This document shows, piece after piece, positions 26,501 to 34,934 of a DNA stretch of 64,000 bases. The notes below the pieces were generated by a model. That model was not told where the DNA came from. It was given only the letters and a program-made list of their open reading frames with translations, and did no database searches. The stretch's first letter is position 1. Every line of letters begins with the position of its first letter. Where the stretch lies: contig CAZICM010000038.1 in NCBI GenBank assembly GCA_964537685.1, positions 23,900 to 87,899 on the forward strand, written 5' to 3'. Source of the stretch: CAZICM01 sp964537685. Lineage in GTDB: Bacteria > Myxococcota_A > Polyangia > Polyangiales > Polyangiaceae. A program made the translations under genes and the position numbers.

Positions 26501-27273
26501 CTGAACCGCAGTTTTGGTCCGCCGAACTCGCCTGGGACGGCCATTCTCTCAATTCCGACACACCCAATTCCGGCGAGCCAATTCAAACTCCGCCTGTCAT
26601 TTCAATCGATAACGTTGGCAACCCCGTCATTTTGTTTTCAACGGGAGATCAAGAAACGTTTACGGCGAGCAATGTTCAAACCCGCGTCTGGTCCATCAGC
26701 GAAAAACTCAATGGAACCAATTTCGTCCGCTCGGAAAATTGGGTGATTCCATTTTCGGACGGAAAGCGCGTGACAGGTCCGATTTCACTCTTCGACGGAA
26801 CGGCTTATTTCGCAACATATACACCGCCGCTCGGAAATAATACGGCTTGCGCGCTTGGATATGGCTCGGTGTGGGGCGTTCATTACATTAAAAAATATCA
26901 GGACGATCCCGCGGCCGATCCTCAATTGCCGCCCGGCGCAGGCAATCCTTTCCCGCAGGCTAAATATGCCGTCGACGCCGCCAATCTTGCCCAAGGCTAT
27001 GTCTATTCAAAAGACCAGGCGCCCGGCACAACCGTATTTGGTGTCGCAATCGGCCAAGTGCCGTCGTGCTCCGATATCGGTGTATCCAACGATCCTTTCT
27101 TCGGCCCCGTGTGGAGTTTCAATCAAGCCAGCAACGGTGAATACAAACTCGTGTATCAAACGGGTAAATCAGGCGCTTCCTCGCAGGGCTCCGTTACCAA
27201 TACCTACGAAGAAAATCTTCCGCCACCCAAACAATTCGTTAAGATTGACTCATGGGCAAGCATCGTCGAATAA
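23530..27273 (+). CDS. pilY1: PilY1-like pilus tip adhesin with a VWA domain and beta-propeller
   Basis: A 1247-residue secreted protein. After a signal peptide ending near AQA (about residue 27), a von Willebrand A-like region starts with LLIDTSGSM (MIDAS residues D43, S45, S47) and is interrupted by long insertions with many Cys. The C-terminal half is a PilY1-type propeller: VLYTATTDGQLHAFKVA, WSFIPPHVLPHLL, LLAGGGAGGGFYYALDITNP (about residue 800-820) and RIFVGDADGTLWRLDLRNP. The segment DTDSNNE near residue 736 resembles a calcium-binding loop. PilY1 tips the pilus, promotes extension and senses surfaces. A GGAGG ribosome binding site precedes the ATG. The end overlaps the next gene by 22 bases. 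Confidence 0.92.
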   Translation: MRRISLAISIAAFSALASLAETSAQAQQLDINPPIPNVLLLIDTSGSMENMINGKRPEAADAVKDPVTNALGSAACTPASPMAAHKMNRWATLLSVLTGTINNFSCVAVNRSSAAFKSEYGWNGSDPYDYRYYLDFHRITSNGCTPGPGSMTLNWDTWPANAIKYHAWNDANAACAAPGWQQLNDGILDVFRDRVRFGLMTFDTLPNPSTGSNGSLSVPQAGMEGMWSYYLNWQSGGSPATGNPPNCGLNPIEVGARNPSAPPWEGRLIPFGVPGAPFTEINQTNDRIQEALISMRPYGATPLAGMLSDAKDFLLYDTVHGSGNDMYFSGGCRKTYILVLSDGEPNLDLRKECETGNGKCPFQRPYEISHELATNPDPNRRVQTYAIGFGVSSAQTAAGPVDCKALTQFDLTNPNGKCSNATGNLAACCTLGRIAFEGGTDHAYFADDISSLKSTLSQVLADIAKGSTSRTVPVLASAGGATAASGNASAAGYQFVSSFDVPVSSDMWTGNLERKRYVCEVQNGQLGANLKPINESIGDRFHVNVNNFDAAHPRQLFTVIGTKQLTGEIYSRRSIRLVPNGNDGIGQYSGAMTGNNALLDGTAFAATLKVNSEALEIPPNAPPSACATRLSASDGVTCTERLIRWYVGENNLPHAPETRKKSVSCPECSVLGSIYHSTPVMVAPPVVARRDESYAVFASDPVVSKRPVVLYTATTDGQLHAFKVAASDANDSLKVDTDSNNELWSFIPPHVLPHLLPTYDQQAILLDGAPIVKDVVFERTQSQAIAGGSAGGAKWNTILLAGGGAGGGFYYALDITNPAEPKFLWQLATSDDGSPLFGKSAVTPAIATIGYKKSGDPVLREIAVAILPGGTAPLKAGNCLRAQNNFPNIQSPNGFAPRQSVRCWGESNSPTPGAARSISIVRLDTGEVLMNFRGAATDGPAMPNDRHKIVPFDSPITGIPVAFPTQSGQVADRIFVGDADGTLWRLDLRNPEPQFWSAELAWDGHSLNSDTPNSGEPIQTPPVISIDNVGNPVILFSTGDQETFTASNVQTRVWSISEKLNGTNFVRSENWVIPFSDGKRVTGPISLFDGTAYFATYTPPLGNNTACALGYGSVWGVHYIKKYQDDPAADPQLPPGAGNPFPQAKYAVDAANLAQGYVYSKDQAPGTTVFGVAIGQVPSCSDIGVSNDPFFGPVWSFNQASNGEYKLVYQTGKSGASSQGSVTNTYEENLPPPKQFVKIDSWASIVE

Positions 27274-27779
27274 TTATCGCATTGGCCGCCATTTCGTGCG
27301 GATTTATCGCGGGGTGCAAGGGAAAAAGCCCGGCTCCCGATAACGGCGCGCAAACTCCGACGCCTGCCGCAACGGCGCCCGCCGATCAATTGGCTCCGGG
27401 CGAACTCGCCTTGGGAAAAGAAGAAGCCTTCGGCCTCGTGCTTCCGCGCCGCATGCAAATTGAGGCGCGCTTCCCCGATGCCGTCTTCGCCCACGGCCAA
27501 ATTCCCGCCGAGCAAGTGGCCAATTACATTCGAAAATATATTGTTGCCGAACGAGTTGAAACCGGTCCGGCCAAAACCATTTTTGAAAAGGCCACGCTCA
27601 AAGAAAAACCGGCGGCTCAATTGCACATCGAAGTGATCGCCCAAGGCGCGCTCACCCAACTCGTCGTCCGCAATGAAAGCCGCGCCCCCGCCAAGGAAGG
27701 ATTGAGCGAGGAAGAGCGCTGGAAAGAGCTTGGCTTGACGCCTCAAGGCCAAGTGCTGGACCCGACCCAGCTCGAATAG
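27252..27779 (+). CDS. Small lipoprotein at the end of the pilus operon
   Basis: A 175-residue protein with a signal peptide ending in FIAGC, a lipobox, then a Pro/Ala/Thr linker and a mixed domain (GEEAFGL-like strand, FPDAVFAHGQIPAEQVANYIRKYI, HIEVIAQGALTQLVVRNES). No known family is evident. It overlaps the 3' end of pilY1 by 22 bases, so it is surely expressed with the pilus genes. By position it corresponds to the pilY2/pilE place in Pseudomonas, but it is not a pilin. It may help secrete or retain PilY1 at the membrane; this is inference. The glycine cleavage genes begin 46 bases after it. Confidence 0.75.
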   Translation: MGKHRRIIIALAAISCGFIAGCKGKSPAPDNGAQTPTPAATAPADQLAPGELALGKEEAFGLVLPRRMQIEARFPDAVFAHGQIPAEQVANYIRKYIVAERVETGPAKTIFEKATLKEKPAAQLHIEVIAQGALTQLVVRNESRAPAKEGLSEEERWKELGLTPQGQVLDPTQLE

Positions 27780-27825
27780 ACATTTAACGCTAGAAGCCCG
27801 TTCTTAAATCGGTTAAAGCGCTCCC

Positions 27826-28944
27826 GTGACCACCGCAGACGCTCAAACCCAATTGCGCCGTACTCCGCTCTACGAAGAACACCTGAAATCCCAGGGCCGG
27901 ATGGTGCCCTTCGCGGGCTGGGAAATGCCCGTTCAATACACAGGTGTGAGCGAGGAACACAAGGCGGTCCGCACCGCCGCCGGCCTCTTCGATGTTTCGC
28001 ACATGGGCGAACTCATCCTGGAAGGCGAATATTCGGGCCAGGTCGTCGATTATTTGATTACCAACAATGCAGGCGCCCTCGAAGATGGCCAGGCCGTCTA
28101 CACAGCCGCCTGCAATGAGGCGGGCACCATTTTGGACGACCTCATCGTTTACCGCATCTCGCAAACGCGCTGGCTCATCGTCTGCAATGCGTCGAACCAC
28201 GATAAAATGGCCGCCCATTTCCGCAAGGCCGCCGAAAATCATTGCAACTTCGAAGACGTGTCCGACAAGACCGCGATGCTCGCGCTCCAAGGCCCCAAAG
28301 CCCTTGAAATCCTGGCGCTCACAGGCGGCGACGGCCCCGCGCTTTCTCAGTTAAAAAGTTTTCGCTTCCGCGATGCCGTGCTCGCCAATGTGCACTGCAC
28401 CGTCGCGCGCACCGGCTACACGGGCGAAGACGGCGTGGAAATATTCTGCTCGCCCGAAGATGCGCCTGGCTTATGGCGAACATTGCTCGCGCTCGGCGCG
28501 CCGCTCGGCCTGGTTCCAGCGGGATTGGCCGCGCGCGATACCCTCCGCCTCGAGGCGAGGCTTTCTTTGTATGGAAATGATATCGACGAAACAACCAATC
28601 CCATCGAGGCGGGCCTGGGCTGGGTCGTCAAATTCGAAAAGGGCGATTTCATCGGACGGGCAGCCCTCGAAAAAATCAAGGCTCAAGGCCCTTCGCGCAA
28701 ATTGGTCGGCTTTGAAATGACCGGCCGCGGAATTGCCCGCCATGGTTATCCCCTCCTGGATAATTCAGGCGCCAAAGTGGGCATCTGCACCAGCGGCAGC
28801 CCGGCGCCGACGCTCGGCAAAAACATTGGAATGGGCTATTTACCCGCTTCCATGAGCGCGATTGGCACAACCTTTTTGGTCGATTGCCGGGGCCGCACGG
28901 TGGAAGCCACGGTTGTAAAAACCCCATTTTATAAGCGCGCCTAG
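27826..28944 (+). CDS. gcvT: Aminomethyltransferase, T-protein of the glycine cleavage system
   Basis: A 372-residue enzyme that transfers the aminomethyl carbon from lipoyl-GcvH to tetrahydrofolate, releasing ammonia. Typical segments are LYEEHLKSQGRMVPFAGWEMPVQY at the start, FDVSHMGE, CNASNHDKM, ARTGYTGEDGVEIF, LRLEARLSLYGNDIDE and the C-terminal beta-barrel with GYPLLDN and GICTSGSPAPTLGKNIGMGY. The aspartate needed for folate activation lies in GLFDVSHMGE-like context. Translation begins at GTG. The length matches the family (about 365-375). No glycine riboswitch could be discerned in the 46 bases upstream, so it may be read from the pilus operon or from a promoter inside the preceding gene. 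Confidence 0.96.
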   Translation: MTTADAQTQLRRTPLYEEHLKSQGRMVPFAGWEMPVQYTGVSEEHKAVRTAAGLFDVSHMGELILEGEYSGQVVDYLITNNAGALEDGQAVYTAACNEAGTILDDLIVYRISQTRWLIVCNASNHDKMAAHFRKAAENHCNFEDVSDKTAMLALQGPKALEILALTGGDGPALSQLKSFRFRDAVLANVHCTVARTGYTGEDGVEIFCSPEDAPGLWRTLLALGAPLGLVPAGLAARDTLRLEARLSLYGNDIDETTNPIEAGLGWVVKFEKGDFIGRAALEKIKAQGPSRKLVGFEMTGRGIARHGYPLLDNSGAKVGICTSGSPAPTLGKNIGMGYLPASMSAIGTTFLVDCRGRTVEATVVKTPFYKRA

Positions 28945-29048
28945 CAATTTAATCTAAATGCTATTTCATTGAATTGTATAGGCAACCGCTCATAAGTGTT
29001 TAATAGCGACTGCATTCAACAATTGAAATTGAATTGGAGCAAGTACAC

Positions 29049-29450
29049 ATGGCATCAGATGAAGTCAGACCCGACCGGAAGTACAGCAAAGATCACGAAT
29101 GGGCGAAAGAGGAGAATGGCTGTGTTCTCGTGGGCATCACGGCCTTTGCCGTCGATCAGCTCGGCGACATCACCCTCGTCAATTTAGATGTCAAGGCCGG
29201 CGACACGATTACCCAGGGAAAAGCCTTTGGAACAATTGAAAGCGTAAAAACCCTCAGCGATCTGTTCGCTCCGATCAGCGGGAAAATCCGCCGCATCAAC
29301 ACCGAGCTGGAGACCAAACCCGAACTCGTCAACGACGACTGCTATGGCCAAGCCTGGATGATTGAAATGGAGCCCGCCGATCTCAGCGAGCTCAACGGCT
29401 TGCTCGATGCCGCTGCCTACGGCGAATTCCTCAAGACCAGCGCCCATTAG
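29049..29450 (+). CDS. gcvH: Glycine cleavage system H protein
   Basis: A 133-residue lipoyl carrier that shuttles the aminomethyl group between GcvP and GcvT. K67 within GTIESVKTLSD is the lipoylated lysine; KYSKDHEWAK and VGITAFAVDQLGDI are the usual N-terminal features. A GGAG at 29036-29039, nine bases before the ATG at 29049, decides the start; the frame could extend to a TTG at 29034, but that would overlap the ribosome binding site. The length is typical (about 127-135). It stands 104 bases after gcvT and 145 bases before gcvP. Confidence 0.96.
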   Translation: MASDEVRPDRKYSKDHEWAKEENGCVLVGITAFAVDQLGDITLVNLDVKAGDTITQGKAFGTIESVKTLSDLFAPISGKIRRINTELETKPELVNDDCYGQAWMIEMEPADLSELNGLLDAAAYGEFLKTSAH

Positions 29451-29595
29451 CCCAGCGCGTCATCAAAACGGCCTAAATCCCGATTAAAATTAAATTGAAC
29501 TTTATTTAAAACACGCTCAAAAAATTATCAAAAACCCAATCGCTTCTTCCCAAGGCAGGGCATCCGTGTATGCTCCGCGCCCACCGAGACACGCC

Positions 29596-32481
29596 ATGTC
29601 ATTAAACCTAAATCACCCTGATCAATTCGTTCGCCGCCATATTGGCCCAAGCGCCGAGGACATTGAACAAATGCTCCGCACCGTCGGCGCCGAATCCCTC
29701 GATGCGCTGATGCATCAAACGGTTCCCGATGCCATCCGCAGCGCGGCTCCGCTTGAAATCGGACACGCCAAAAGCGAACACGAGCTTCTCGCGCTCTCCC
29801 GCGCCCTCGGCGCCAAAAATCGAATTTATCGCTCCTATATCGGCATGGGCTATCACGGCACGATCACCCCGCCCGTAATACTGCGGAACGTGCTTCAAAG
29901 CCCCGGCTGGTACACGCCGTACACGCCCTACCAGCCCGAAGTGGCGCAGGGACGCCTGGAAGCGCTCTTGAATTTTCAAACGATGATCATGGATCTCACA
30001 GGCTTCGAGATCGCGAATGCATCGCTGCTCGACGAAGCGACGGCCGCCGCGGAAGCCATGCATATGGCTCAAGGCTATAAAGGAAGCGCCGAGAAAAATG
30101 CATTTTTCGTGTCCAATGCCTGCCATCCCCAAACCATCGATGTGGTGCGCACCCGCGCCGCGGCTTTGGGCATTGAAATCATCGTCGGCGACTACAGATC
30201 ATTAAATATCGAATCGCCTGGCACTTCGACGAAATTGTTTGGAGCCCTCGTTCAATACCCGGACACCTCGGGCTCCATCGACGATTTTAAAAGCCTTGGC
30301 GAAGCCCTTCACGCATCGGATGCCATGCTTATCGTCGCGGCCGATATCCTTAGCCTCGCATTGCTCACCCCTCCTTTTGAATTTGGAGCGGACGCGGCCG
30401 TGGGCAGCACCCAGCGATTCGGCGTTCCCATGGGCTATGGCGGCCCCCACGCGGCCTATTTCGCGACCAAGGAAGAATTCGTCCGGAAAATGCCCGGCCG
30501 CATTATCGGCGTTTCCAAGGACGCCCATGGCCACGCGGCGCTCAGGCTCTCGCTTCAAACGCGCGAACAGCATATACGCCGCGAAAAGGCCACCAGCAAT
30601 ATCTGCACGGCCCAAGCCCTGCTCGCGGTCACGGCGTCGATGTATGCCGCATATCACGGCCCCAAAGGCATTCGCGCCATCGCCGAGCGCGTGCACAACA
30701 TGACAAGCGTGCTCGCGCATGGCCTTAAACAGCTCGGCCTCGAAATCGAAAATAAAAGCTTTTTCGATACGCTCACCATTAAAGGGAGCGAAAGCCAAAT
30801 TAAATCCTGGCATGAAGCCGCGGAACAGAAGCAAATGAATCTCCGCCATGCCGGTAACGATCGAATTGGATTAAGCCTGGATGAAACTGTACAAATATCC
30901 GATCTAATGGATTTGCTTGCCGTTTTTGGAGGAGAGCGGGCCTCATCGCTCAGCATTGAACAGCTTGCGGGTGAAGCCAGCCAGAACCTTCCAGAACAGC
31001 TTCGCCGGAGCTCGGAGTACCTCACCCATCCGACCTTCAACAACTACCACTCGGAAACGGACATGCTCCGTTACCTGCGCACGCTTGAAGATCGCGATCT
31101 TTCGCTGGCCAATTCGATGATTCCGCTTGGCTCGTGCACCATGAAATTAAATGCCACGGCCGAAATGATTCCCATCACCGAACCCGATTGGAATGGCCTG
31201 CATCCCTTCGTTCCCCTATCGCAGGCGCAGGGATATCAAGAAGTCTTCCGCCGGCTCGAAGCCGCGCTTTCTGCGTGCACGGGCTTCCCCTGCATTAGCC
31301 TGCAGCCCAACGCGGGTTCTCAAGGCGAATACGCGGGCCTGCTCGTCATTCAAAAATATCACGAAAGCCGCGGCGAAGGTGGCCGCAATATTTGTTTAAT
31401 CCCGACCTCTGCGCATGGAACCAATCCGGCTTCGGCTGTGATGGCGGGGCTCAATGTCGTCTTGGTTCAATGCGACACCCACGGCAATATCGATCTCGCC
31501 GACCTTGAAAAGAAGGCCATTGCAAACAAAGACAAGCTCTCTTGCCTCATGGTCACCTATCCCTCGACCCACGGCGTCTTCGAGGAACAAATCAAACGGA
31601 TATGCGAGATTGTTCATGAAAATGGCGGCCAAGTCTATATGGACGGCGCCAACATGAATGCGCAGGTGGGGCTCTGCCGCCCCGGCGATTTCGGCGCGGA
31701 TGTCTGCCATTTAAATCTCCATAAAACCTTCTGCATCCCGCATGGAGGCGGCGGCCCGGGCATGGGTCCGATCGGCGTGGCCGCCCATCTTGGGAAATTC
31801 CTTCCTGGCCATTCCGTTGTTGATTTAGGAAAACCCGATGGGATTGGCGCCATATCGGCGGCTCCCTGGGGCAGCGCGAGCATAGTTTTAATAAGCTGGG
31901 CCTACATTGAAATGATGGGCGGAGACGGCCTAAAGCGAGCGACCGAAGCTGCGATTCTCAATGCCAACTACATCGCGGAACGGCTGCGCGGCCATTACGA
32001 AGTGGTCTACCGCGGCGCTCACGGCCGCATTGCCCACGAATGCATTTTGGATGTGCGGCCCTTCAAAGAATCGGCAGGCATAGAAGTGGACGACATCGCC
32101 AAACGCCTTATGGATTACGGCTTTCACGCGCCGACCATGTCCTTCCCCATTCCCGGCACGCTGATGGTCGAACCCACCGAAAGCGAACCCAAAGCCGAAC
32201 TCGATCGCTTTTGCCAAGCGATGATTTCAATCCGCGGGGAAATCCGTGCGATTGAAGAAGGCCAGATGCCGAGAAGCGACAATCCTTTAAAAAACGCTCC
32301 CCATACAGCCGTATTTGTAACCGCACCGGAATGGAATCATCCCTATTCCCGCGAAACCGCTGCATTTCCCGCGCCGTGGACGCGATACCGCAAATATTGG
32401 CCTGCGGTTGGGCGGCTCAACAATGCCTTCGGCGATCGCAATCTCGTCTGCGCTTGTCCTCCCCTCGAAGCCTATATGTAG
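29596..32481 (+). CDS. gcvP: Glycine dehydrogenase (decarboxylating), single-chain P protein
   Basis: A 961-residue PLP enzyme that decarboxylates glycine and loads the remaining carbon on lipoyl-GcvH. It is the fused form, with both halves that some bacteria encode as gcvPA and gcvPB. The start of the chain (FVRRHIGPSAEDIEQML) and YIGMGYHGTITPPVI belong to the N-terminal half. The C-terminal half holds ICLIPTSAHGTNPASA and the PLP lysine K710 in LNLHKTFCIPHGGGGPG. The ATG at 29596 is preferred to one ten codons upstream because the family begins at this point. Its stop codon lies inside the left arm of a large palindromic element (32479-32605). With gcvT and gcvH it completes the cleavage system, except for lipoamide dehydrogenase. 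Confidence 0.97.
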   Translation: MSLNLNHPDQFVRRHIGPSAEDIEQMLRTVGAESLDALMHQTVPDAIRSAAPLEIGHAKSEHELLALSRALGAKNRIYRSYIGMGYHGTITPPVILRNVLQSPGWYTPYTPYQPEVAQGRLEALLNFQTMIMDLTGFEIANASLLDEATAAAEAMHMAQGYKGSAEKNAFFVSNACHPQTIDVVRTRAAALGIEIIVGDYRSLNIESPGTSTKLFGALVQYPDTSGSIDDFKSLGEALHASDAMLIVAADILSLALLTPPFEFGADAAVGSTQRFGVPMGYGGPHAAYFATKEEFVRKMPGRIIGVSKDAHGHAALRLSLQTREQHIRREKATSNICTAQALLAVTASMYAAYHGPKGIRAIAERVHNMTSVLAHGLKQLGLEIENKSFFDTLTIKGSESQIKSWHEAAEQKQMNLRHAGNDRIGLSLDETVQISDLMDLLAVFGGERASSLSIEQLAGEASQNLPEQLRRSSEYLTHPTFNNYHSETDMLRYLRTLEDRDLSLANSMIPLGSCTMKLNATAEMIPITEPDWNGLHPFVPLSQAQGYQEVFRRLEAALSACTGFPCISLQPNAGSQGEYAGLLVIQKYHESRGEGGRNICLIPTSAHGTNPASAVMAGLNVVLVQCDTHGNIDLADLEKKAIANKDKLSCLMVTYPSTHGVFEEQIKRICEIVHENGGQVYMDGANMNAQVGLCRPGDFGADVCHLNLHKTFCIPHGGGGPGMGPIGVAAHLGKFLPGHSVVDLGKPDGIGAISAAPWGSASIVLISWAYIEMMGGDGLKRATEAAILNANYIAERLRGHYEVVYRGAHGRIAHECILDVRPFKESAGIEVDDIAKRLMDYGFHAPTMSFPIPGTLMVEPTESEPKAELDRFCQAMISIRGEIRAIEEGQMPRSDNPLKNAPHTAVFVTAPEWNHPYSRETAAFPAPWTRYRKYWPAVGRLNNAFGDRNLVCACPPLEAYM

Positions 32482-32605
32482 AACCAATCTCAAAAAGCGT
32501 AACGAGCGCCCCAGGGCTAGGACGGAGGACGCAGGAATACAAGTGTATTTTGAGGACGACAACCGACGCCCTGGGGAGCGCAGTAGGTTTTTGAGATTGG
32601 TTCTA
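32479..32605. repeat. Long imperfect palindrome overlapping the gcvP stop codon
   Basis: TAGAACCAATCTCAAAAA (32479-32496) is perfectly complementary to 32588-32605. Inside it, GAGCGCCCCAGGGC pairs with GCCCTGGGGAGCGC (around 32568-32581) with one bulge. The centre contains a small AATAC/GTATT hairpin. The whole can fold into one long stem. The left arm supplies the gcvP stop, and the right arm ends 10 bases before the next ATG. It looks like a dispersed REP- or MITE-type element that may also act as a transcription terminator; genome copies could not be counted. Confidence 0.8.
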
Positions 32606-32615
32606 ATATGCGGGG

Positions 32616-33260
32616 ATGAATAAACATCTCTGTTGCCTATTCACTTCCGTCCTCCTAGCCGCCTGCGCCGACACCGAAAACGCCCCGCCGGCCGATGAAT
32701 GCAGCCTCCAGCACGCGCCCTACGCATGCCGCGTCGTCGCCTTTAAAGCCGGCGGCGGCGCGGGCTTTGGACAAGATCGAATGCCGGATATTGTGCTCGG
32801 CCCGCCCAATCCCAATGGCGAAAGCATTAGCACCGATGTATTGTCCCTGGGAATGGGCGGTGAAATTACCATCGAATTGGCTACCCCAGCCACCGATGGT
32901 GAAGGCGCCGATTTTACCATCTTTGAAAATCCTTTCGTTATCAATGGAAGCAGCAGCGTATTTAAAGAGCTGGGCCTGGTTTCGGTGAGCGAAGACGGCG
33001 AGGTATTTTACGAATTCCCCTGCGACACCGCGTCACCTGAAACATCGTCCTGCGCGGGCGTGCATCCCGTGCTCGCCAACACGATGCCGGATCTATCCGC
33101 GGAAAATCCGATGGTATCTGGAGGTGATTTTTTCGATTTGAGCACCATCGGCCAAAGCCGGGCGCGCTATATCCGCATTGTGGATTTAAAAAGTGTGTTT
33201 GGGGCCGATGGAAAGGCTGGTTTTGATTTCGACGCCGCGGTTGTACTTCACCCCGAATAA
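32616..33260 (+). CDS. Putative surface lipoprotein
   Basis: A 214-residue protein with a signal peptide ending in LAAC. The mature part has FKAGGGAGFGQDRMPDIVLGPP, LSLGMGGEITIELATP, ADFTIFENPFVI, FKELGLVSVSEDGEVFYEFPC and RARYIRIVDLKSV. The order of a DIVLGPP strand, a G-DFT-FENP strand and a VSVSEDG strand recalls a family annotated as cell surface proteins in several environmental bacteria, probably a jelly-roll-like domain, but I cannot name it. Cys pairs (DECSLQHAPYAC, PCDTAS..SSCAG) fit an exported protein. The ATG stands 10 bases after the palindromic element. It ends 3 bases before the stop of the convergent gene. Confidence 0.75.
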   Translation: MNKHLCCLFTSVLLAACADTENAPPADECSLQHAPYACRVVAFKAGGGAGFGQDRMPDIVLGPPNPNGESISTDVLSLGMGGEITIELATPATDGEGADFTIFENPFVINGSSSVFKELGLVSVSEDGEVFYEFPCDTASPETSSCAGVHPVLANTMPDLSAENPMVSGGDFFDLSTIGQSRARYIRIVDLKSVFGADGKAGFDFDAAVVLHPE

Positions 33261-33263
33261 AGG

Positions 33264-33986
33264 TCAATCCAAGCGGCGCTGCGAGCCATCCGGCATCATT
33301 TCGCCAATGGCTTTTCCATTCTCATAAAATGTTGCCCCAATTGGATAGCCATCTTCCTCCCACAGCTTTGTCCAGCCATGACGAGTCCCCTGCGACCACG
33401 CGCTCTGCGATGTAATACAGCCATTGGGAGCATATGCCGTATGCACACCCTGCTCCAAATAAACCTTTGGCTCATTGCCCACATAAAAGCCCACCGAAGA
33501 ACGGCCGCCCGTCGCATGATAATGAATTGACCAGCGCAGGCAGCCATTTTCATAATAACTTTGGGATTCAAGGCCACCCGTCGATTTATAAAAATTGATC
33601 GAAAGCCCGTGGCGGCGCGGAATCATGCCGGGACCCAAGGGAATTGCGCAGCTCAAACTATCTTCAAAATCGTACACACGCGCGCCTTCCGGGCAGCGCA
33701 GCATCATTTCGGAAATATCCGTTCGCATGATTGAATCATCGATCCACGAAGGTATTTCAGCGGGATGCTCGGGCGTAAAAAATGCCCTTACCGGGCCTGA
33801 AAGCTCGGGTCGGAGCGAGGCATAGCGAGCCCTGCCCTCGTCGATTTTTTCAAACATCGGCAGCATCCCCCGCATATTTTGGATCTGCTGCTCCAAAAGA
33901 GGCCGCATTTCCGCCGGCGCGTCAGGCAATTGGGCCTCGAGCTCGGCAATAGACGCTAGAAAATCTTCTTTGGATGTCGCGCTCAT
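33264..33986 (-). CDS. MORN-variant-repeat protein, unknown function
   Basis: A 240-residue protein without a signal peptide. The N-terminal 70 residues are helical and acidic (EDFLASIAELEAQLPDAPAEM). The C-terminal part contains repeats of the MORN_2/YwqK type: HGLSINFYKSTGGLESQSYYENGCLRW, GVHTAYAPNGCITSQSAWSQGTRHGWTKLWEEDGYPIGATFYENGKAIG. Each unit has the pattern G-x-x-x-x-(Y/F)-x-x-(D/N)-G. Such repeats form open beta-sheets in proteins of varied function. It converges on the surface lipoprotein gene with almost no gap, and its upstream 160 bases separate it from the divergent desaturase gene. The role is not known. Confidence 0.72.
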   Translation of the reverse strand: MSATSKEDFLASIAELEAQLPDAPAEMRPLLEQQIQNMRGMLPMFEKIDEGRARYASLRPELSGPVRAFFTPEHPAEIPSWIDDSIMRTDISEMMLRCPEGARVYDFEDSLSCAIPLGPGMIPRRHGLSINFYKSTGGLESQSYYENGCLRWSIHYHATGGRSSVGFYVGNEPKVYLEQGVHTAYAPNGCITSQSAWSQGTRHGWTKLWEEDGYPIGATFYENGKAIGEMMPDGSQRRLD

Positions 33987-34145
33987 TAAAATCCCTCGAT
34001 AGGCTCATTGGCTAGGCCCGCCGGAGTCTCGCGTCAAGATACATTATCATCGTTGATGTAGTAACTTTTTTAAGATTGTAATGCTCTTCTCCACAACACC
34101 CGCTTGCCATCGAAAATAAATACCCCTACCGTGGAGCCTCATTCA

Positions 34146-34913
34146 ATGGATTTCAGTGCCCTCATTCAATGGCTCGAGCGGGCCAATTTAATAACGATTT
34201 TCGCGGCCCTGCTCGCCGAAAATGCGCTCATCTTCTTTCTTTCCCTGAGTTTTGGTGCGCTGTGTGCCCGATTATTTTCAGCCCGCAAAGTCATCCGGGA
34301 AACGCAAAACCCTATTCCCAAACGCTATATTGCGATTGCGCTCTATAATGTCGTGCAGAATTCACTGGTCACGCTGGCGGGCTTATTTCTATGGCGCAGG
34401 GGAATTATTCATTTCCGCAACGATACAAGCCTATGGGCATGGCTCGATACGCTTTCGCTTTTGCTCATTATGGACTTCACCATGTACTGGCTTCACCGGA
34501 TTGCGCATCATCCCCGATTGTATTCGTTCGCGCACCGGTTACATCATGAAATTACGGAGCCCTATCCGCTTTCCCTCTTTGTACTGCATCCTCTTGAAAA
34601 CCTGGGCTTTGGCGCGCTGTGGCTTTTGGTCATCACGCTGTATCCGGCCTCGTGGCTGGGCATGTCGCTGTATTTAGCGCTCAATGTATTTTTTGGGACG
34701 CTCGGCCATGCGGGTGTGGAACCCTATCCATCGAATTGGCCACGGCTATTTGCGCTCCGCTGGATTACCGGAGGCACCTTTCACACGAGGCACCACCAAT
34801 GCGGTGACTACAATTTTGGCTTCTATACCCTGATCTGGGATTGGCTATTTGGCACGCTGCAAAGCGGCTACGAAGAAGATTTTGCCAAAGTGCCTAAAAT
34901 ATCATCGAATTAG
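34146..34913 (+). CDS. Sterol desaturase/fatty acid hydroxylase superfamily membrane enzyme
   Basis: A 255-residue integral membrane di-iron enzyme. The histidine clusters of the superfamily are present: HRIAHH (H117, H121, H122), HRLHH (H130, H133, H134) and HTRHH (H213, H216, H217), with another His in LGHAGVEPYP. At least four hydrophobic segments are visible (about 16-40, 62-84, 97-115, 143-180). The enzyme inserts oxygen or a double bond in a lipid chain or sterol; the substrate cannot be told. I chose the ATG at 34146 because the preceding 14 codons from a TTG at 34104 are polar and do not match the family. Some myxobacteria make sterols, so either substrate class is possible. Confidence 0.87.
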   Translation: MDFSALIQWLERANLITIFAALLAENALIFFLSLSFGALCARLFSARKVIRETQNPIPKRYIAIALYNVVQNSLVTLAGLFLWRRGIIHFRNDTSLWAWLDTLSLLLIMDFTMYWLHRIAHHPRLYSFAHRLHHEITEPYPLSLFVLHPLENLGFGALWLLVITLYPASWLGMSLYLALNVFFGTLGHAGVEPYPSNWPRLFALRWITGGTFHTRHHQCGDYNFGFYTLIWDWLFGTLQSGYEEDFAKVPKISSN

Positions 34914-34934
34914 GCAAAAATACAGTCCAATTGG

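Noticed and set aside
27780..27825. Glycine riboswitch upstream of gcvT
   Set aside because: The gap has only 46 bases and no double-aptamer pattern; none was visible in the end of the preceding gene either.
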